The translations under genes and the position numbers were made by a program. Below the pieces are notes generated by a model. The model was not told the DNA's origin. It did no database searches and was given only the letters and a program-made list of their open reading frames with translations. A DNA stretch of 64,000 nt from Annona cherimola (lineage: Eukaryota; Streptophyta; Magnoliopsida; Magnoliales; Annonaceae): NCBI GenBank assembly GCA_030490835.1, contig CM059972.1, positions 58,571,563 to 58,635,562 of the forward strand. Reading direction: 5' to 3'. Shown piece after piece: positions 35,584 through 47,283 of the stretch (positions within the stretch are counted from its first letter, which is position 1; every line of letters starts with the position of its first letter).

Positions 35584-36189
35584 CATTAATTTAGGAGTTG
35601 TAAATAATTTAATTTTTTAAATAACTATGAAGGTCAATAAAAAATTAGCACCAATGATTACATTTTTATAAATTTGGAATAATATTTGCTAATATTTTAA
35701 AACTTGTATATAATTAAAAATAAGAGGTTGAGTATAAAAATTCTATTCTTTTGAGTCTATAATGGTTTCGAGTGTAAATCATAAATACATCTATATGTTT
35801 TTCATCTAATTTCAAATATACCAATGAACTTTCAATAATTATTCTCATGTTCATGTATTTTATCCATAATTCAAATTATACTATCATGTTAAGAAGGGTC
35901 GTTAGCTTATATACGAAATAATGAAATTGCCTGTGCCCTAAGTTATGAATTGTAAATTAGCGTAGGAATTATGACATAGAAAATTTTGTTAATTCATATA
36001 TGCACAAACGACCTATTTAATAGGTTCTTAATAGCATAATTATAAACAATATTTTGAATAAAATATGCCGGTATGGAAGAAATTGTTGAAAGGTGGTGGG
36101 TACATATGAAAAATATGCACCAAAAGAGTATGTTTGGGATTTGTCCTTCAAATATATCATCTAAAACCACATCATTTATATGTATATGG

Positions 36190-36715
36190 GCTCGTTTCTA
36201 TATAACCACTCCTATGTAACCAGGTTACTCAAAAGCAGTTTGATATAACCCCCCTTCATTTTTAAAAATTGATGATTGATTTAAAATCCAATCCATTCAT
36301 TGTATTTAACATCACTTGTTTATCTTGGAAATCAAGTTTCATCCAAAATCAGGTAATGTGCATTGGCTATATTTTCTCAAATATATATACACATTTGTCA
36401 ATTATGAAAAATGCTTAGATTCATTTAACACTTGTATTAGAATCTAATAATACTTTAAAAATCATTTATCAACATGATATTGATATTTTAGATGTTGAAA
36501 AACTACTTTAGACTTGAATTTTTATTTATTGAACCATTTATTGTATTGATTTATAGATAAGACCTATATACGGTGAAATTTAAAAATTAAAAGGATTTCT
36601 AAAATACTATAAATGATGGTAAATATAATGGATGAAATGGATTTTCCATCTACCATCAGGATTTTAAAAATAGAATGGTTACATAGAAAAATAGTTCATA
36701 GAAGTGGGATCATAT
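36190..36715. repeat. Foldback element, ATTGTATTTAACATCA-arm family (module C)
   Basis: Partner of 25012-25550, with the same arms (TTCATTGTATTTAACATCAC, and inverted ATGATGGTAAATATAATGGA). Only a short TA tract remains at its right edge. Confidence 0.6.
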
Positions 36716-37490
36716 GTATATATTAGAGTGGACAAATGAATAAAAAATATAAAGAAAAATATACTTTGAATGTAGTTCCAGTGATCAATTTTCATTTTTT
36801 GATCACAAAGATTTCAGAATTTCAATGACTGATAAATAAATCAAATTTAAAATAACTGAGTACACAACCAGAAAATATTTAAAATTTTCTAAACATTTAA
36901 TTCAGATAGAATTTTTATTAATTTGAAAATAATTTGTAGTTTAAAGACATGCTTTCAATGATTGAATGCATCAAAAATTGTTCTCTAGGCGGGAGACTTT
37001 TTATTAATTTAAAATAATTTGTAGTTTAAAATTTTTTTATTAATCATCGAATGCATCAAAAAATGTTCTGTGGGTGGGTTAAAATAATAATGACATTTTT
37101 TGGCAATAATGAAAAACTGTAGCATATTAGCTTGGTTTAATTGATATATCCAATCATATAGAAAGATAGATGACAAAAAATGAAAACACGGGTACATACT
37201 ATTTTGTCTCTTACTAATGCTTGTTGTTGCCATGCCTATGAGGTTTTTGATAAAGATTTGAAATGACACTAATTTGATAATTTTAGAAAATTGTTCTTGC
37301 TAATAGTTGTATTATTACTACGCTAGTGTTCAATATTAGGACTGCTCCAGGCTTTCTCATTACTGGTCCTATTCCTCCCTAGCAACTATAGATTATTGAA
37401 AGGTGCTATTAGATTTTCATGCTGGCAACCACAGTTTTGGGTCTGCGCTGCATGTTACATTTTCGTGCATGTGTGTGTATATATATATAT

Positions 37491-37871
37491 ATGGATTCTG
37501 TTCCGGTGCAGCGTCACTGCACCGGAACAGCGGTGCAGTGGGCCCAAAATGGGCCCCACATGATCATGAAATCATGATCTACTCCAACCCATTGTATTTA
37601 GAATAATATATTCTATTATCATACCATTTTCATCCCAATCAGATATGTATATGGGCCCCATCTGAAAATGGTACAAATCCAACGTAATAAAATAGTTTGA
37701 TGTAAATAACAACTTTAAAGTATCTGATTGGGATGAAAATTGGTGTGGTAATAGAATACATTATTTTAAATACAATGGGTGGAGTAGATCATGATTCATG
37801 ATCATGTGGGGGCCCATTTGGGGCCCACTGCACCGCTGTTACGGTGCAGCGTCACTGCACCGGAACAGCAT

Positions 37872-37875
<4 letters not shown>
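37491..37875. mobile_element. GC-ended long-hairpin MITE in a TA microsatellite (module C only)
   Basis: The two halves are near-complete reverse complements: ATGGATTCTGTTCCGGTGCA at left and TGCACCGGAACAGCATCCAT at right. Each end also contains its own palindrome (CCGGTGCAGCGTCACTGCAC, with the CTGTTCC/GGAACAG caps). The centre carries the ATTGTATTTAGAATAATAT arm related to neighbouring foldbacks. It sits in (TA)n, so the target duplication cannot be read. Module A (about 26325-26420) lacks it. Confidence 0.85.

Positions 37876-37925
<50 letters not shown>
37876..37925. repeat. (TA)n microsatellite
   Basis: About 25 TA units directly after the MITE. A shorter TA run precedes the MITE, so the element probably landed in an existing TA tract. 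Confidence 0.92.
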
Positions 37926-37929
<4 letters not shown>

Positions 37930-38574
37930 TCAAATGAATCTCGGCTAATTAACAAATAAATGATGTTAAACGCATGGACGGAGTAAATTTTACCTCAATC
38001 ACAAACACAAGAAAAATGGAAGGGATTACATGAAATTCATATTATATAACCTGGTTACATAGAAGTATGACTTAATTACTAGGGAAAATCTCATATATAT
38101 TCACTAATTTTACTCTTAATTTCACTTACAATAATAAATTTTCAAAAATTTCACATGTCCACGTATTTTGCTTAAAACTCTACTCATACTCACGCCATTA
38201 AGAATCCATTAAAGGGGCTGTTAGCAGTGCTGCAAGATGACAAATATGCCTAGACCATAATATAACTTGAAATTAATTTTCTCAAAACTAAAAATTTACG
38301 TTCAAATGATATATAATTTTAGAGCAGCAAAAAGTGCTAAAAATTCATTTAAGTATAAATTTTTGGCAATAAAATTATAATTAGAGATGAACATTTTAGT
38401 CATTTTATAAGGGTGCTAATGACCTCTGTAAAGATCCTTAACAGGGTAGATATAAGTGGAATTAAGGATAAAATTCATAGGTATGTATGGGATTTTCCCT
38501 AATTACTTTTGTAAACCGTAAATTGAAAAAGGATATTGTGTCTTATGCATATATAAGTTTATATATCGAGGATG

Positions 38575-39050
38575 CTTCTATGAACTCTTTTTTTTTTTAT
38601 GTAATCCTTTCAGTTTTCAACATCTAGCTGGTTGATAAAAATCAACTCTATCTATTGTATTTAGCATCATTTATATTATTATAAAAAAATTTTATTTGTC
38701 TAATATCATCGTATATGGGCTCCATCTACAAACATGCAAAATTAACATAATAAAATGATTTAATGCTCAATATTAATTCTTAAGTAGTATTTTCAATATC
38801 TAAACCATCTAAAATATCATTATGACATGGATAAGTATTACCACATTCCAATATATATACATATATAGATGAATCTAATTTTTTTTCTAATTTACACATG
38901 AATGTACTTACTTTTAAGCAAATTGGGCTTATGCACATATTGAATTTGGACGAACTTGGTCTCGTAACTAATGAATGGATTATATTTTCTACCAAGCATT
39001 AAATCTTAAAATTGGAGGGAGTTATATGGAACCAGTTCTATATAACCCAA
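38575..39050. repeat. Foldback element, ATTGTATTTAACATCA-arm family (module C, second)
   Basis: Partner of 27088-27565, with arms TCTATTGTATTTAGCATCAT and the right end GGAGTTATATGGAACCAG. Confidence 0.58.
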
Positions 39051-39104
39051 TTACATAGAAGCTTATTTGTTTGAATATAAATATATACATGCATATATTT
39101 AATA

Positions 39105-39600
39105 ATGCTTTTATGTAACCAGGTTAGAAGCGAAGTCATGTTACCCCTTTAAATTTTAATATTTTGATTCTTTATTGGAAATTTATTCTATTTATATTAT
39201 TCATTTAGTAAAGAAACTAAGTTTTATTCAAATCACATATGTGTATAGGCACATTTGCTTAAAAATATATATTCATGCGTAAATTATAAAAAGAAACACT
39301 TCAATCCATTTATATATGTATAAGAATGTAATAATACTCTATAAAATTATTTATTTACATAGAAATGATATTTTAAATGGTTTAGATGTTGAAAATACTA
39401 CTTAAAAATTGATATTTTAATATTAAACTATTTTATTATATTGATTTTATGCATTTATAGATGAGATCCATATACAGTGATACTAGACAAAATAGAGAGT
39501 TTTTATGATAATATAAATAATGCTAAATACAATGAATTTAGGTAATATTCCATCAACCATCAAGATTTTAAATATGGAAGGCGTTAATAGAAGTGGGCTC
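39105..39600. repeat. Foldback element, ATTGTATTTAACATCA-arm family (module C, third)
   Basis: Partner of 27632-28115, with the left end AACCAGGTTAGAAGCGAAG and the right end GGCGTTAATAGAAGTGGGC. Confidence 0.58.
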
Positions 39601-40489
39601 CATTCAATATATGTTTTTGTTTGAAATAAATAAAAAAAATGTTTAAATCAACTTATATATAAGTTAATGGTTTTAAGTTTATTTTGACTTACTAATCAGT
39701 CTTAAAGAATTTAGACACTAATTATAGATTAGCTCGACATTTAATTATCTATGGGCCTATGGCCAGAGCCTGATAAGTTTATGACTTGATCATAAATGGG
39801 AAATCCACTCCATCCATTATATTTAGAATTTTTCACTTTATTAGCATACCGAATTTCATTCAAATCCAACATGTGTATGATCCTCATTTCAAAATGGTGC
39901 AAAATCAACGTAATGAAATAATTTTACGTAAATATCAAATTTAAAGTGATATTTTCAACATCTAAACCGTCTAAAGCATGAGTTTTATATGGATAAATGA
40001 TTGTATGAAGTTTCATTATAATCTAATATGTGTGGGGCCCATTTTATAGCGGACAGCTACACATGATCGGATCTCATATTATATATATATATATTGTATA
40101 TTGAAAATGGCTAAAATGTCTTTATGTTTAAAAATCTAAAAAAATATATATCTAAAAGTTATAAAACTTGATTTATATATTAAATACAGTAAGTAAGAGA
40201 TCAAGTTGACAAGATCATTTCTAGTTGAGAAAAACTCGAAGATTAACTAGCGTGCTAAACATTTCCATTTCTTTTGGCCTTTTTCTTATTGCTTCATTGC
40301 CTCGGTATTCTCACCTGATCACGTGTATATCGATGAATAAGAAATGTTCACGGCCTAGCTTTAATGACAAAAAATAATGTAAATTAGTCAGCCACGTGGG
40401 TGGACGTTCCCTAGGCTGCTTTTCCAAAGACCAAAGTATTACGTTTTCAATTTTAAGAGGAACGTTAATTTCAAAAGGAGTGATACCTT

Positions 40490-40815
40490 AGGACCGCCTA
40501 ATTGGCTGGCTACTTAACCTGGCTACCAAACTTATTTTTTATTTTTTATTTTTTATAAATATGTTAAATTAGGTGTATTTAATTTATAAAACAACTTTTA
40601 CTATTTTTTATATGTTTATATATATATATATTTGATTTTTAAACACAGGAGCATTGTGGTAATTTTCTGGCCATAAAAATTACCACAATGCTCCGGTGTT
40701 TAAAAATGAAAATTATAAATATATCCAAAAATGGCACAATTTGATTTATAAATTAACTATACTTAAATTAATATGTTTATAAAAAATAAAAAAAATGAGT
40801 TAAATGGCCAGAAAC
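40490..40815. repeat. Foldback element with GGAGCATTGTGGTAATTTT core (module C)
   Basis: A near-perfect central hairpin (GGAGCATTGTGGTAATTTT against AAAATTACCACAATGCTCC at 40650-40695) is flanked by the TGTATTTAATTTATAAAACA arm and its inverted copy. Outer ends are GGCTGGC-type and GGCCAG-type. Module A keeps only the right arm (28605-28655), so a deletion removed the rest there. Confidence 0.6.
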
Positions 40816-40950
40816 AATTGGGGCCCAACTGCGGCCGGCCTCAAGGGATGGCCCCCCTAATTTCAATTGATTGGGCTCTAATTTTTGGCAGGTAGATACG
40901 TGCTTATGTTTTGCTTAATGAAAGTGCACTTCAAAACACAGCAAGGTATA

Positions 40951-40951
40951 T

Positions 40952-41006
<55 letters not shown>

Positions 41007-41008
41007 AA
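40951..41008. repeat. Poly-A expansion
   Basis: An A-run of about 40 bases, then AAAAG units, inside the GGCAGGTAGATACGTGC block. The module A equivalent (28787-28808) is far shorter. It creates a poly-lysine open frame with no significance. Confidence 0.92.
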
Positions 41009-41452
41009 CCCACTGTAAGGAATTCCCTCGCTACCTGTGCATGAAGATTTATGAAGTCACATGTGGAAACGAAACGAAAAGGTGTCCAGAATTTTTATTC
41101 TGTTATCTATATGAACCATATATGTAGGTAATGCAATAAATTAAATTTGCAAGTTAAATAATATTGTTGGAATTTTTTATATATGACTAGTTCGCAACAC
41201 TAATCCAAAAAAAATGTGGAGAAATCTCTTACTCTTGATGCCTATTATTGGCTTTAGGTAAGTTGGCAGATCAGCCTTTCTAATTATTAGAAGCATGATT
41301 CTAACTAGCCTATGATTTTAGATATCTAAAACTTTAAGTAATGGACTGGATGACGAATAAAAGATATGTGGAGAAGATATCATTTAGCTACCACATATTC
41401 CACATTAATAAAGCTATTAAAGTACAGAAAAAATTTTCTTATACTGTTTGAA

Positions 41453-41833
41453 GGACTATGATCCTATGCTCCCGGGAGCATACAGTGCTGCATGCTCCCG
41501 GGTGTTCCCGGGTGCATATACCTATTTTTTTTATTTTTTTCAAAATTTTTTACAATAGTATTAATCTATATGTATTTAATATGTATATCAAGTTTTACCA
41601 TTTTTGGGGTATTTTATATATTTATTTTTTATTTTTGAAAATCAGTGGCATTTTAGGTAATTTTAAATTGCTAAAATGTCACTGATTTTTAAAAATCCGA
41701 AATAAATATCTAAAAATCTCCAAAAATGGTAAAAATTGATATATACGTTAAATACACTTAGGTTAACAAGTTCATGAAACAATTTTGAAAAAAAATAAAA
41801 AAAAAAGTGTAGGCGCCCGGGAGCATGTTGTCC
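41453..41833. mobile_element. MULE-like foldback MITE, GCTCCCGGGAGCA ends (module C)
   Basis: 381 bp between CTGTTTGAA (41444-41452) and CTCTTTGAC (41834-41842), a 9-bp duplication with two mismatches. Module A has the empty site (CTCTTTGACTGGGTCAT at 29097). It begins GGACTATGATCC and ends ATGTTGTCC, with GCTCCCGGGAGCA hairpins near both ends. The core has TGGCATTTTAGGTAATTTT and an inverted partner. Related copies are at 48829 and 49989. Confidence 0.82.
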
Positions 41834-41877
41834 CTCTTTGACAGGGTCATATGTATGATGTGGTTGAAATAGAGTCC

Positions 41878-42145
41878 TTTTTTTTTTTTGATTGGGAGAT
41901 ATTTTACACACATCTCAATACATATTACATTGAAGGCCTGAGACATTCTTACAAATTTGGAGACACTTGCTCCACCAAATAATCCGGAAGACACAGCTTT
42001 CAACCACTAAACGGGAGACTACTGCTCCCACCACCAACCAGGAGACACTGCTCCTACTTTCATTTTTTCCGTTTCGGATATTTGATCCGTGGACCGATGG
42101 CAATCATGCCATCATGAGTTACCGCTGCGCCACAGCGCCGGACTC
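41878..42145 (-). mobile_element. tRNA-derived SINE with 16-bp target duplication (module C only)
   Basis: 268 bp with perfect flanking copies of GGTTGAAATAGAGTCC (41862-41877 and 42146-42161). Module A carries one uninterrupted copy (29125-29140), which is the empty site. It reads minus: 5' head with A-box-like GTGGCGCAGCGGTAAC, B-box-like GGTCCACGGATCAAATATCC about 30 bases later, a GGAGCAGTGTCTCC repeat region, and a 3' A-run. It shares its body with 16146-16399 and 20925-21110, which defines a family of at least three copies here. Confidence 0.9.
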
Positions 42146-42155
42146 GGTTGAAATA

Positions 42156-42516
42156 GAGTCCTGATTATACGACTAGTCGTGTATACAGGCCCTTATGCAA
42201 TATTTATTTTTAAAATTTTAAAATTTTTAATTTTTTAAGTTGTTCATAAACATGTTTTCAAAAATATATTTAACTTATGTATCAAAATTTACCATTTTAC
42301 AACAATTTTACATATATTTTTTTTAAAAATATCAATTTCAAGAGTATTTTGGTAAATTTCAATCCTCAAAAATTTGCATTTTAAAAATAAAAACTATAAA
42401 GTAGTAAAACTTAATATATGGATTAAATATACTTAGGAAAATATATTTATGAAGAAAAATCAAAAGTAGCAATAAAAATAAATAAATATTGAATGGAGAG
42501 CATATAGTCAGGCCTC
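42156..42516. mobile_element. MULE-like foldback MITE, GAGKCCTGATTATA ends (module C)
   Basis: Orthologous to 29135-29485. The SINE inserted at its left boundary, so the 9-bp GTTGAAATA and the first bases of the MITE are duplicated again by the SINE target copy. The right flank GTTGAAATA is at 42517-42525. Confidence 0.78.
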
Positions 42517-42553
42517 GTTGAAATATAACATTGACTTCAGCCTTACAATACCC

Positions 42554-42929
42554 GAGAATTAATTCAATGCACGCTCGTGCATTGAAATTTCAATGCATCT
42601 GGTTTTAAAACTCTATTTTTAATATTTTTTTTGAAAATTTTGATAAGATTGTTAACCTAGGTGTATTTAACTTATGTATTAAGTTTTATAATTTTTGAAG
42701 AAATATAAATAGATATTTTTGATTTTTTAAAAATAGGGATATTTTAGTCACTTGAAAATGACTAAAGTACCCTTGTTTTTAAAAAAATCAAAAAATATAT
42801 ATACATATTTCCAAAAATGATAAATTTTGGCTTATAGATTAAATACAATTATATTAATAATATTATAAAAATTTTCAAAAAAATATAAAAAATATGGTTT
42901 TGGACCCCTCGTGCATTGAATCAGTTCTC
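42554..42929. mobile_element. MULE-like foldback MITE, GATTCAATGCATC ends (module C)
   Basis: Orthologous to 29523-29868, with an additional short duplication of the end motif at left (CAATGCACGCTCGTGCATTG at 42566-42585, itself a palindrome). Confidence 0.7.
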
Positions 42930-43249
42930 TACAATACTTTTGAAAGGTGCAAGATCATTAGTTGTCCATTCGTTTGGTGATAAATTTTCCTGCTTTATTT
43001 AAGTTATATAATTTTAGAGCTAAGCTTAAACGCAAGCTATCCATGTAGTCTTTTTCATTTAGTATGTTGATGACAGTCCATTTATTATATTTAACATCAT
43101 TTATTTTTTCAGATTAAATATGTGCATGGGTCATACTTGCTTAAAAATAGATATATTCATATCTAAATTAGGAAAAATATTTAGATTTATTCATACATAT
43201 ATTAGAATATAATGATATTTTATAAAATTATTTTTGTTATTCTTTCCTA

Positions 43250-43690
43250 ATGTGTCCACTATTTTTTGAACATTTGCAAATATACCAATATAATTTTACT
43301 ATAATTGCAAATATACTCATATAGTTTTAGGAATAGCAAATAATACTTATATAGTTCGACCATAATTGCAAATATACTCACGTTATCATAGAGCTATTAT
43401 GTATTGTCCAAGTATAAGTATATTTGAAAATTATGTGGATATATTTATAATTTTAGAAACTAAGTTCATATATCTAATTTTTGCAAATATTCCACATACT
43501 TTGCATATATTTGTAAATATACCTATACTTTGATGACCCAATAGCAGTTACATGATAATGTGTGTATATTTACAATTATGGTTAACTTATATGTGTGTTT
43601 ATGCAATTTCTAAAATTATATAGGTATACTTACAATTATTGTCAAACTATATAGATATATTTATAAATTAAGCAAAAAATAGTGGGAATA
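43250..43690. repeat. 430-bp foldback element, copy 5 (module D)
   Basis: Best-preserved inverted ends: CCTAATGTGTCCACTATTTT at left, and AAAATAGTGGGAATATCAGG at right. Confidence 0.68.
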
Positions 43691-44559
43691 TCAGGAGAGA
43701 CGAACATAAGCTTACGTTAATCTCGCCTAATAAGATCACCCTCCTTTACATAATTGCATAACATTTGAATAATGAGCTTATTCTAGTTTTCTTTGGGATC
43801 CAAGCCAAAAATTATCATTCTCATCCTAGCCTTGTTTTCCAAATTGTCGAGTAATATGAAACTAATTAAGCATCAAGAAAATCTATCCAGGGCACACATC
43901 AAAAAAAAAAAAAAATTCTTAACAGGGATTAAAAAAAAAGAGGGACAGATGTTTTACACGTGTAGTATACATGAGATTTTTGAAGGCGACACTTTGACTA
44001 GTGTTATCAAATTCAAATTAATCCCATCACTATCCAGCGGCTGCTAAAACTGTTCGCAGACGTAGAACGTTACCAAAGACATCCAATGCATGACCGGTTG
44101 GATTGGGTTTTGTTTTTATAGGTTTGTAATTTTGTAGCCCTTAACTATATGTATAAACTGAGAAAATTGCAAATATATCAACTTGATTAGCCACTGTCAC
44201 AATTCTTAATTAAGAAATTGTAAATAATTTAATTTTCTAAATAAACACGAATGTCATTAAAAAATTCGTTTCTATTGTTGCATTTTTATAAATTTAGAAT
44301 AATATTTGCTAATATTTTAAAACTTGTAGATAATTACAAATAAAAGCTTGAGTACATTTTAAAAACTTTCTGTCATTTTGAGCATCAGGGCAAATCCTAA
44401 ATATAGCTACAAGTTTTGCATCTACTTTCAAACATACAAACCAATTTTCTATAATTATTCTCGTATTTATGTATTTTAGTCAAAGCTCTATTTATACCAT
44501 GCTGTCAAGAAGGGTTATTAGCTTGTATGTGATATGACAAAATTGTCCATGCCCCGTTT

Positions 44560-44855
44560 GATGACGTACGTTTAGTAATGTGTAAGTTTGTGAAATTTTG
44601 GAGTGAGATGGAGAACTTAAAGTGTAATATTTTGGGAAGTGTGTGATTTATATAAAATAAAAGGAGTAAATGTAGAATAAATAGGCCAATTGGAGTGTAG
44701 TGGAAAGAAAAACTGATTGAAATTTCAGAATAAAATTTTAAAAAATAAAGTTGTTAGATCGATTAGTTGTGGGTTGAAAAATGATTAGGGTTGTACATCC
44801 TACACTTTTCTCCACCCTTCTTCACTTTCTCACATTAACAAACATTTCCTGAGCT
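44560..44855. mobile_element. Foldback MITE (module D)
   Basis: Partner of 31501-31796, with the same roughly 34-base flanking repeat (near 44520-44553 and 44857-44890). Shared presence in B and D, and absence in A and C, orders the insertion before the B/D split. Confidence 0.58.
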
Positions 44856-45049
44856 TATATGTGAAATGATGAAATTGCCGATACCCGAAAATTCGTGTAG
44901 GAATTCTGGCATGGACGATTTTTTTATTTCACATGCAGGAAACTGGCCCGTTTAACATCTTCTTAACTACATAATTATAAATGAAATTTTGAGCTAAATA
45001 GAGATGGGAGGAATGGTTGAAAGTTAAGTATATTTGAAGAGAAGCGATC

Positions 45050-45680
45050 TTGTTAGCCTAGGTAGCCCATTTCAAAAATTCATTTATAATTTTTTTTTTT
45101 TGCTTTTTTCTTCATGTACTCATTTTTCAAAGTGTGTTTAATATAAGGTGTGTTTGGCAATTGAAAGAAAATGTCAGTTAAAACTTTTCAATCTAAAACT
45201 TTTCACTCTTCACAACTATCATATTTTTCTATACAACTACCCTACTTTTCAATCATTTTTACACAACTATCCACACAACTAACCTATCTATTTTAATTTT
45301 ATTCTCTTTACTACTCATCATTACCCCTATCATATCACATCATTTGACAACTTTTACTCTCCAAACTTTTTATCAAAAGTTTTATTATTCATTACCAAAC
45401 ACACCCATATAAACCAAGTTTTACCAATTTTAAGTATGTGTATATATTTTTTTGAGATGTTTAAAGATAGGAGTATTTTAAATACTTACATACACATAAT
45501 GTTTAAAAAACTCAAAAAAATATATACACATGTCCAAAAATTGTAAAACTTAATTCGTATGTTAAATATACTTAAATAAACAAGTGTATGAAGAAAAAAT
45601 AGCAAAATATTATAAATGATTTCTTTGAGGTGGGCTAAATGAGACATTTGCTTAATCCTGACTAACAAGATCATTCTTTT
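45050..45680. repeat. Foldback element with GATCTTRTTAGC ends, interrupted (module D)
   Basis: Partner of 32000-32345, enlarged by the MITE at 45147-45406 inserted in its left arm. The right end CTGACTAACAAGATC is at 45659-45673. Confidence 0.6.
45147..45406. mobile_element. GGTGTGTTTGG-ended MITE (module D only)
   Basis: Ends are GGTGTGTTTGGCAATTG at left and CATTACCAAACACACC at right. The interior carries inverted ACTTTTCAATC and TATCAAAAGT phrases. The same site in module B is uninterrupted. A short ATA-type target duplication is possible, but the AT context makes it ambiguous. Confidence 0.72.
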
Positions 45681-46725
45681 ATTTGAAATTAGGCACAAAA
45701 ATAGTATACTTGGGCTTTGTCCTTAAAGTTATCATCTACATTAACCACATCAAAGTATATATACATTTGAGTGGATAAATGAATAAAGATCTAAACAAAT
45801 ATATTTCTTGTCTATTTTCTGCGATTAATTTTCCTTTTTCGACCACCAAGATTTCAGGAATTTCAGCGATTAATAAATAAATCATATTTAAAATAACTGA
45901 CAACGTAATCTTCAAAAAATTCAAAAATTTCTGAATATCTAATTCAGATAGAATTTATATTAATTTAAAATAATTCGTAGTTCAAAGATTTGTCTTTAAT
46001 CAGTATTTAATCATTGAATGCATCCAAAATTGTTCTTCGGGTGGTTTAGATAAAATAATTACGGGTTTTTTGGTAATAATGAAAACAGTAGCACTATTAG
46101 CTTGGTTAATTGATATATCAAATCATATTGAAAGATACAAGAAAAAAAAATGAAAACACGAACATACTATTTTGTCTCTTACTATTATACTTATGCTTGT
46201 TGCTGTTATGGTTCCATCTTTTACTATCACTTATGCTTGTTGTTGTTAGGCTTCCATGCCTTGTTGATAATGATTTGAAATGACATCGATATGATAATTT
46301 TGGAAATTTTTTTCTAGCTAGTTATAGATATTAGGCTTGCTCCAGGTTTTCTTATTACAGGTAGTTTTATTCCCCTAGCTATCATAGATTATTGAGAGAT
46401 GTTGTCCGATTTTCATGATGGCAACCTTAGGTTTGGGCCTTGACCGGAGGACCACTACACGTTACGTTTTAGTCAATTTTAAGAGGAACATCATTTTCAA
46501 TTGATTGGGTCCTAATTTTTGGGCAGGTAGATACGTGCACGTGGTTTGTTTTATGCGTCTGCAGCAAGGCACCGGTGCAGTGCACTGGTGGTAACCCGCT
46601 GTGGCACACATGGTGGGATATCTCTTGGTAGTAAGGGTACTTATAACTGTTCCCCTTGAGAGTGAGAATATTTACAAAATATTTCCATGGTGAGGATTAT
46701 AAAAATAGCTGATTTGTAGTATCAT

Positions 46726-47283
46726 GGTGTGTTTGGGAATGGATAATATTTTTAGGGTGCGTTTGGTTTGAGGTAGAACTTTTGATGAAAAGTTTTGGAG
46801 GTAGAAATTGTCAAATTGATAGAAAATGATGTGATATAATAGGAGTAATGATGAGGAGTAAAGAGAATAAAGTTAAAATAGATAAGTTAGTTGTATGGGT
46901 AGTTGTGTAGAAATGATTAAAAAGTAGGGTAATTTGTATAGAAAATTGTGAAAAAATAATTAAAAAATAGAGTAGTTATGGAGAGTGAAAAGTTTTGGGT
47001 TGAAAAGTTTTAGTTGACATATTTTGGCCCCAAACAAACACACCCTTAGTGAAAAATTTCGGAAAGTAAAAGTTGTCAAATAATGTGATATGATAAAGAT
47101 AATGATGAGGAGTAAAGAGGATAAAGTTAAAATAGATAGGTTAGTTGTATAGGTAATTGTATAGAAATGATTGAAAAGAAAGGTAGTTGTATAGAAAATT
47201 GTGAAAAATGATTAAAAAATATAGTAGTTATGGTGAGTGAAAAGTTTTAACTTGACATTTTATACCAATTGCCAAAAACACCC
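46726..47283. mobile_element. Outer GGTGTGTTTGG-ended MITE, interrupted
   Basis: The left end GGTGTGTTTGGGAATGG and the right end CCAATTGCCAAAAACACCC bracket a related element at 46755-47045. The body phrases (GATAATGATGAGGAGTAAAG, TTGAAAAG) are shared by both, so one member of the family landed in another. Confidence 0.65.
46755..47045. mobile_element. Inner Tourist-like MITE with TTA duplication
   Basis: 291 bp, GGGTGCGTTTGGTTTG at left and CCCCAAACAAACACACCC at right, flanked by TTA (46752-46754 and 47046-47048). A TTA duplication with such ends points to the PIF/Harbinger superfamily. Confidence 0.72.

Larger units (their letters stand above)
33003..43240. repeat. Tandem module C (about 10.2 kb with insertions)
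   Basis: Collinear with module A from its first bases (ATCATTTTGGAGAATATTT) to the foldbacks at 42156 and 42554. The extra length comes from sequence not present in A: the full solo LTR, the GC-ended foldback (37491), extra sequence at 39790-40800, a poly-A expansion (40951), a MULE-like foldback (41453) and a SINE (41878). No supported gene. Confidence 0.82.

Noticed and set aside
40885..41127. 80-codon open frame with a poly-lysine run
   Set aside because: Created by an A-run expansion inside a non-coding module. The equivalent frame in module A is only partly kept and has no domain.
42105..42145. tRNA-like sequence with A and B boxes
   Set aside because: It is the head of a SINE with a 3' A-run and a 16-bp target duplication, not a tRNA gene. 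No cloverleaf with a complete acceptor stem is evident.
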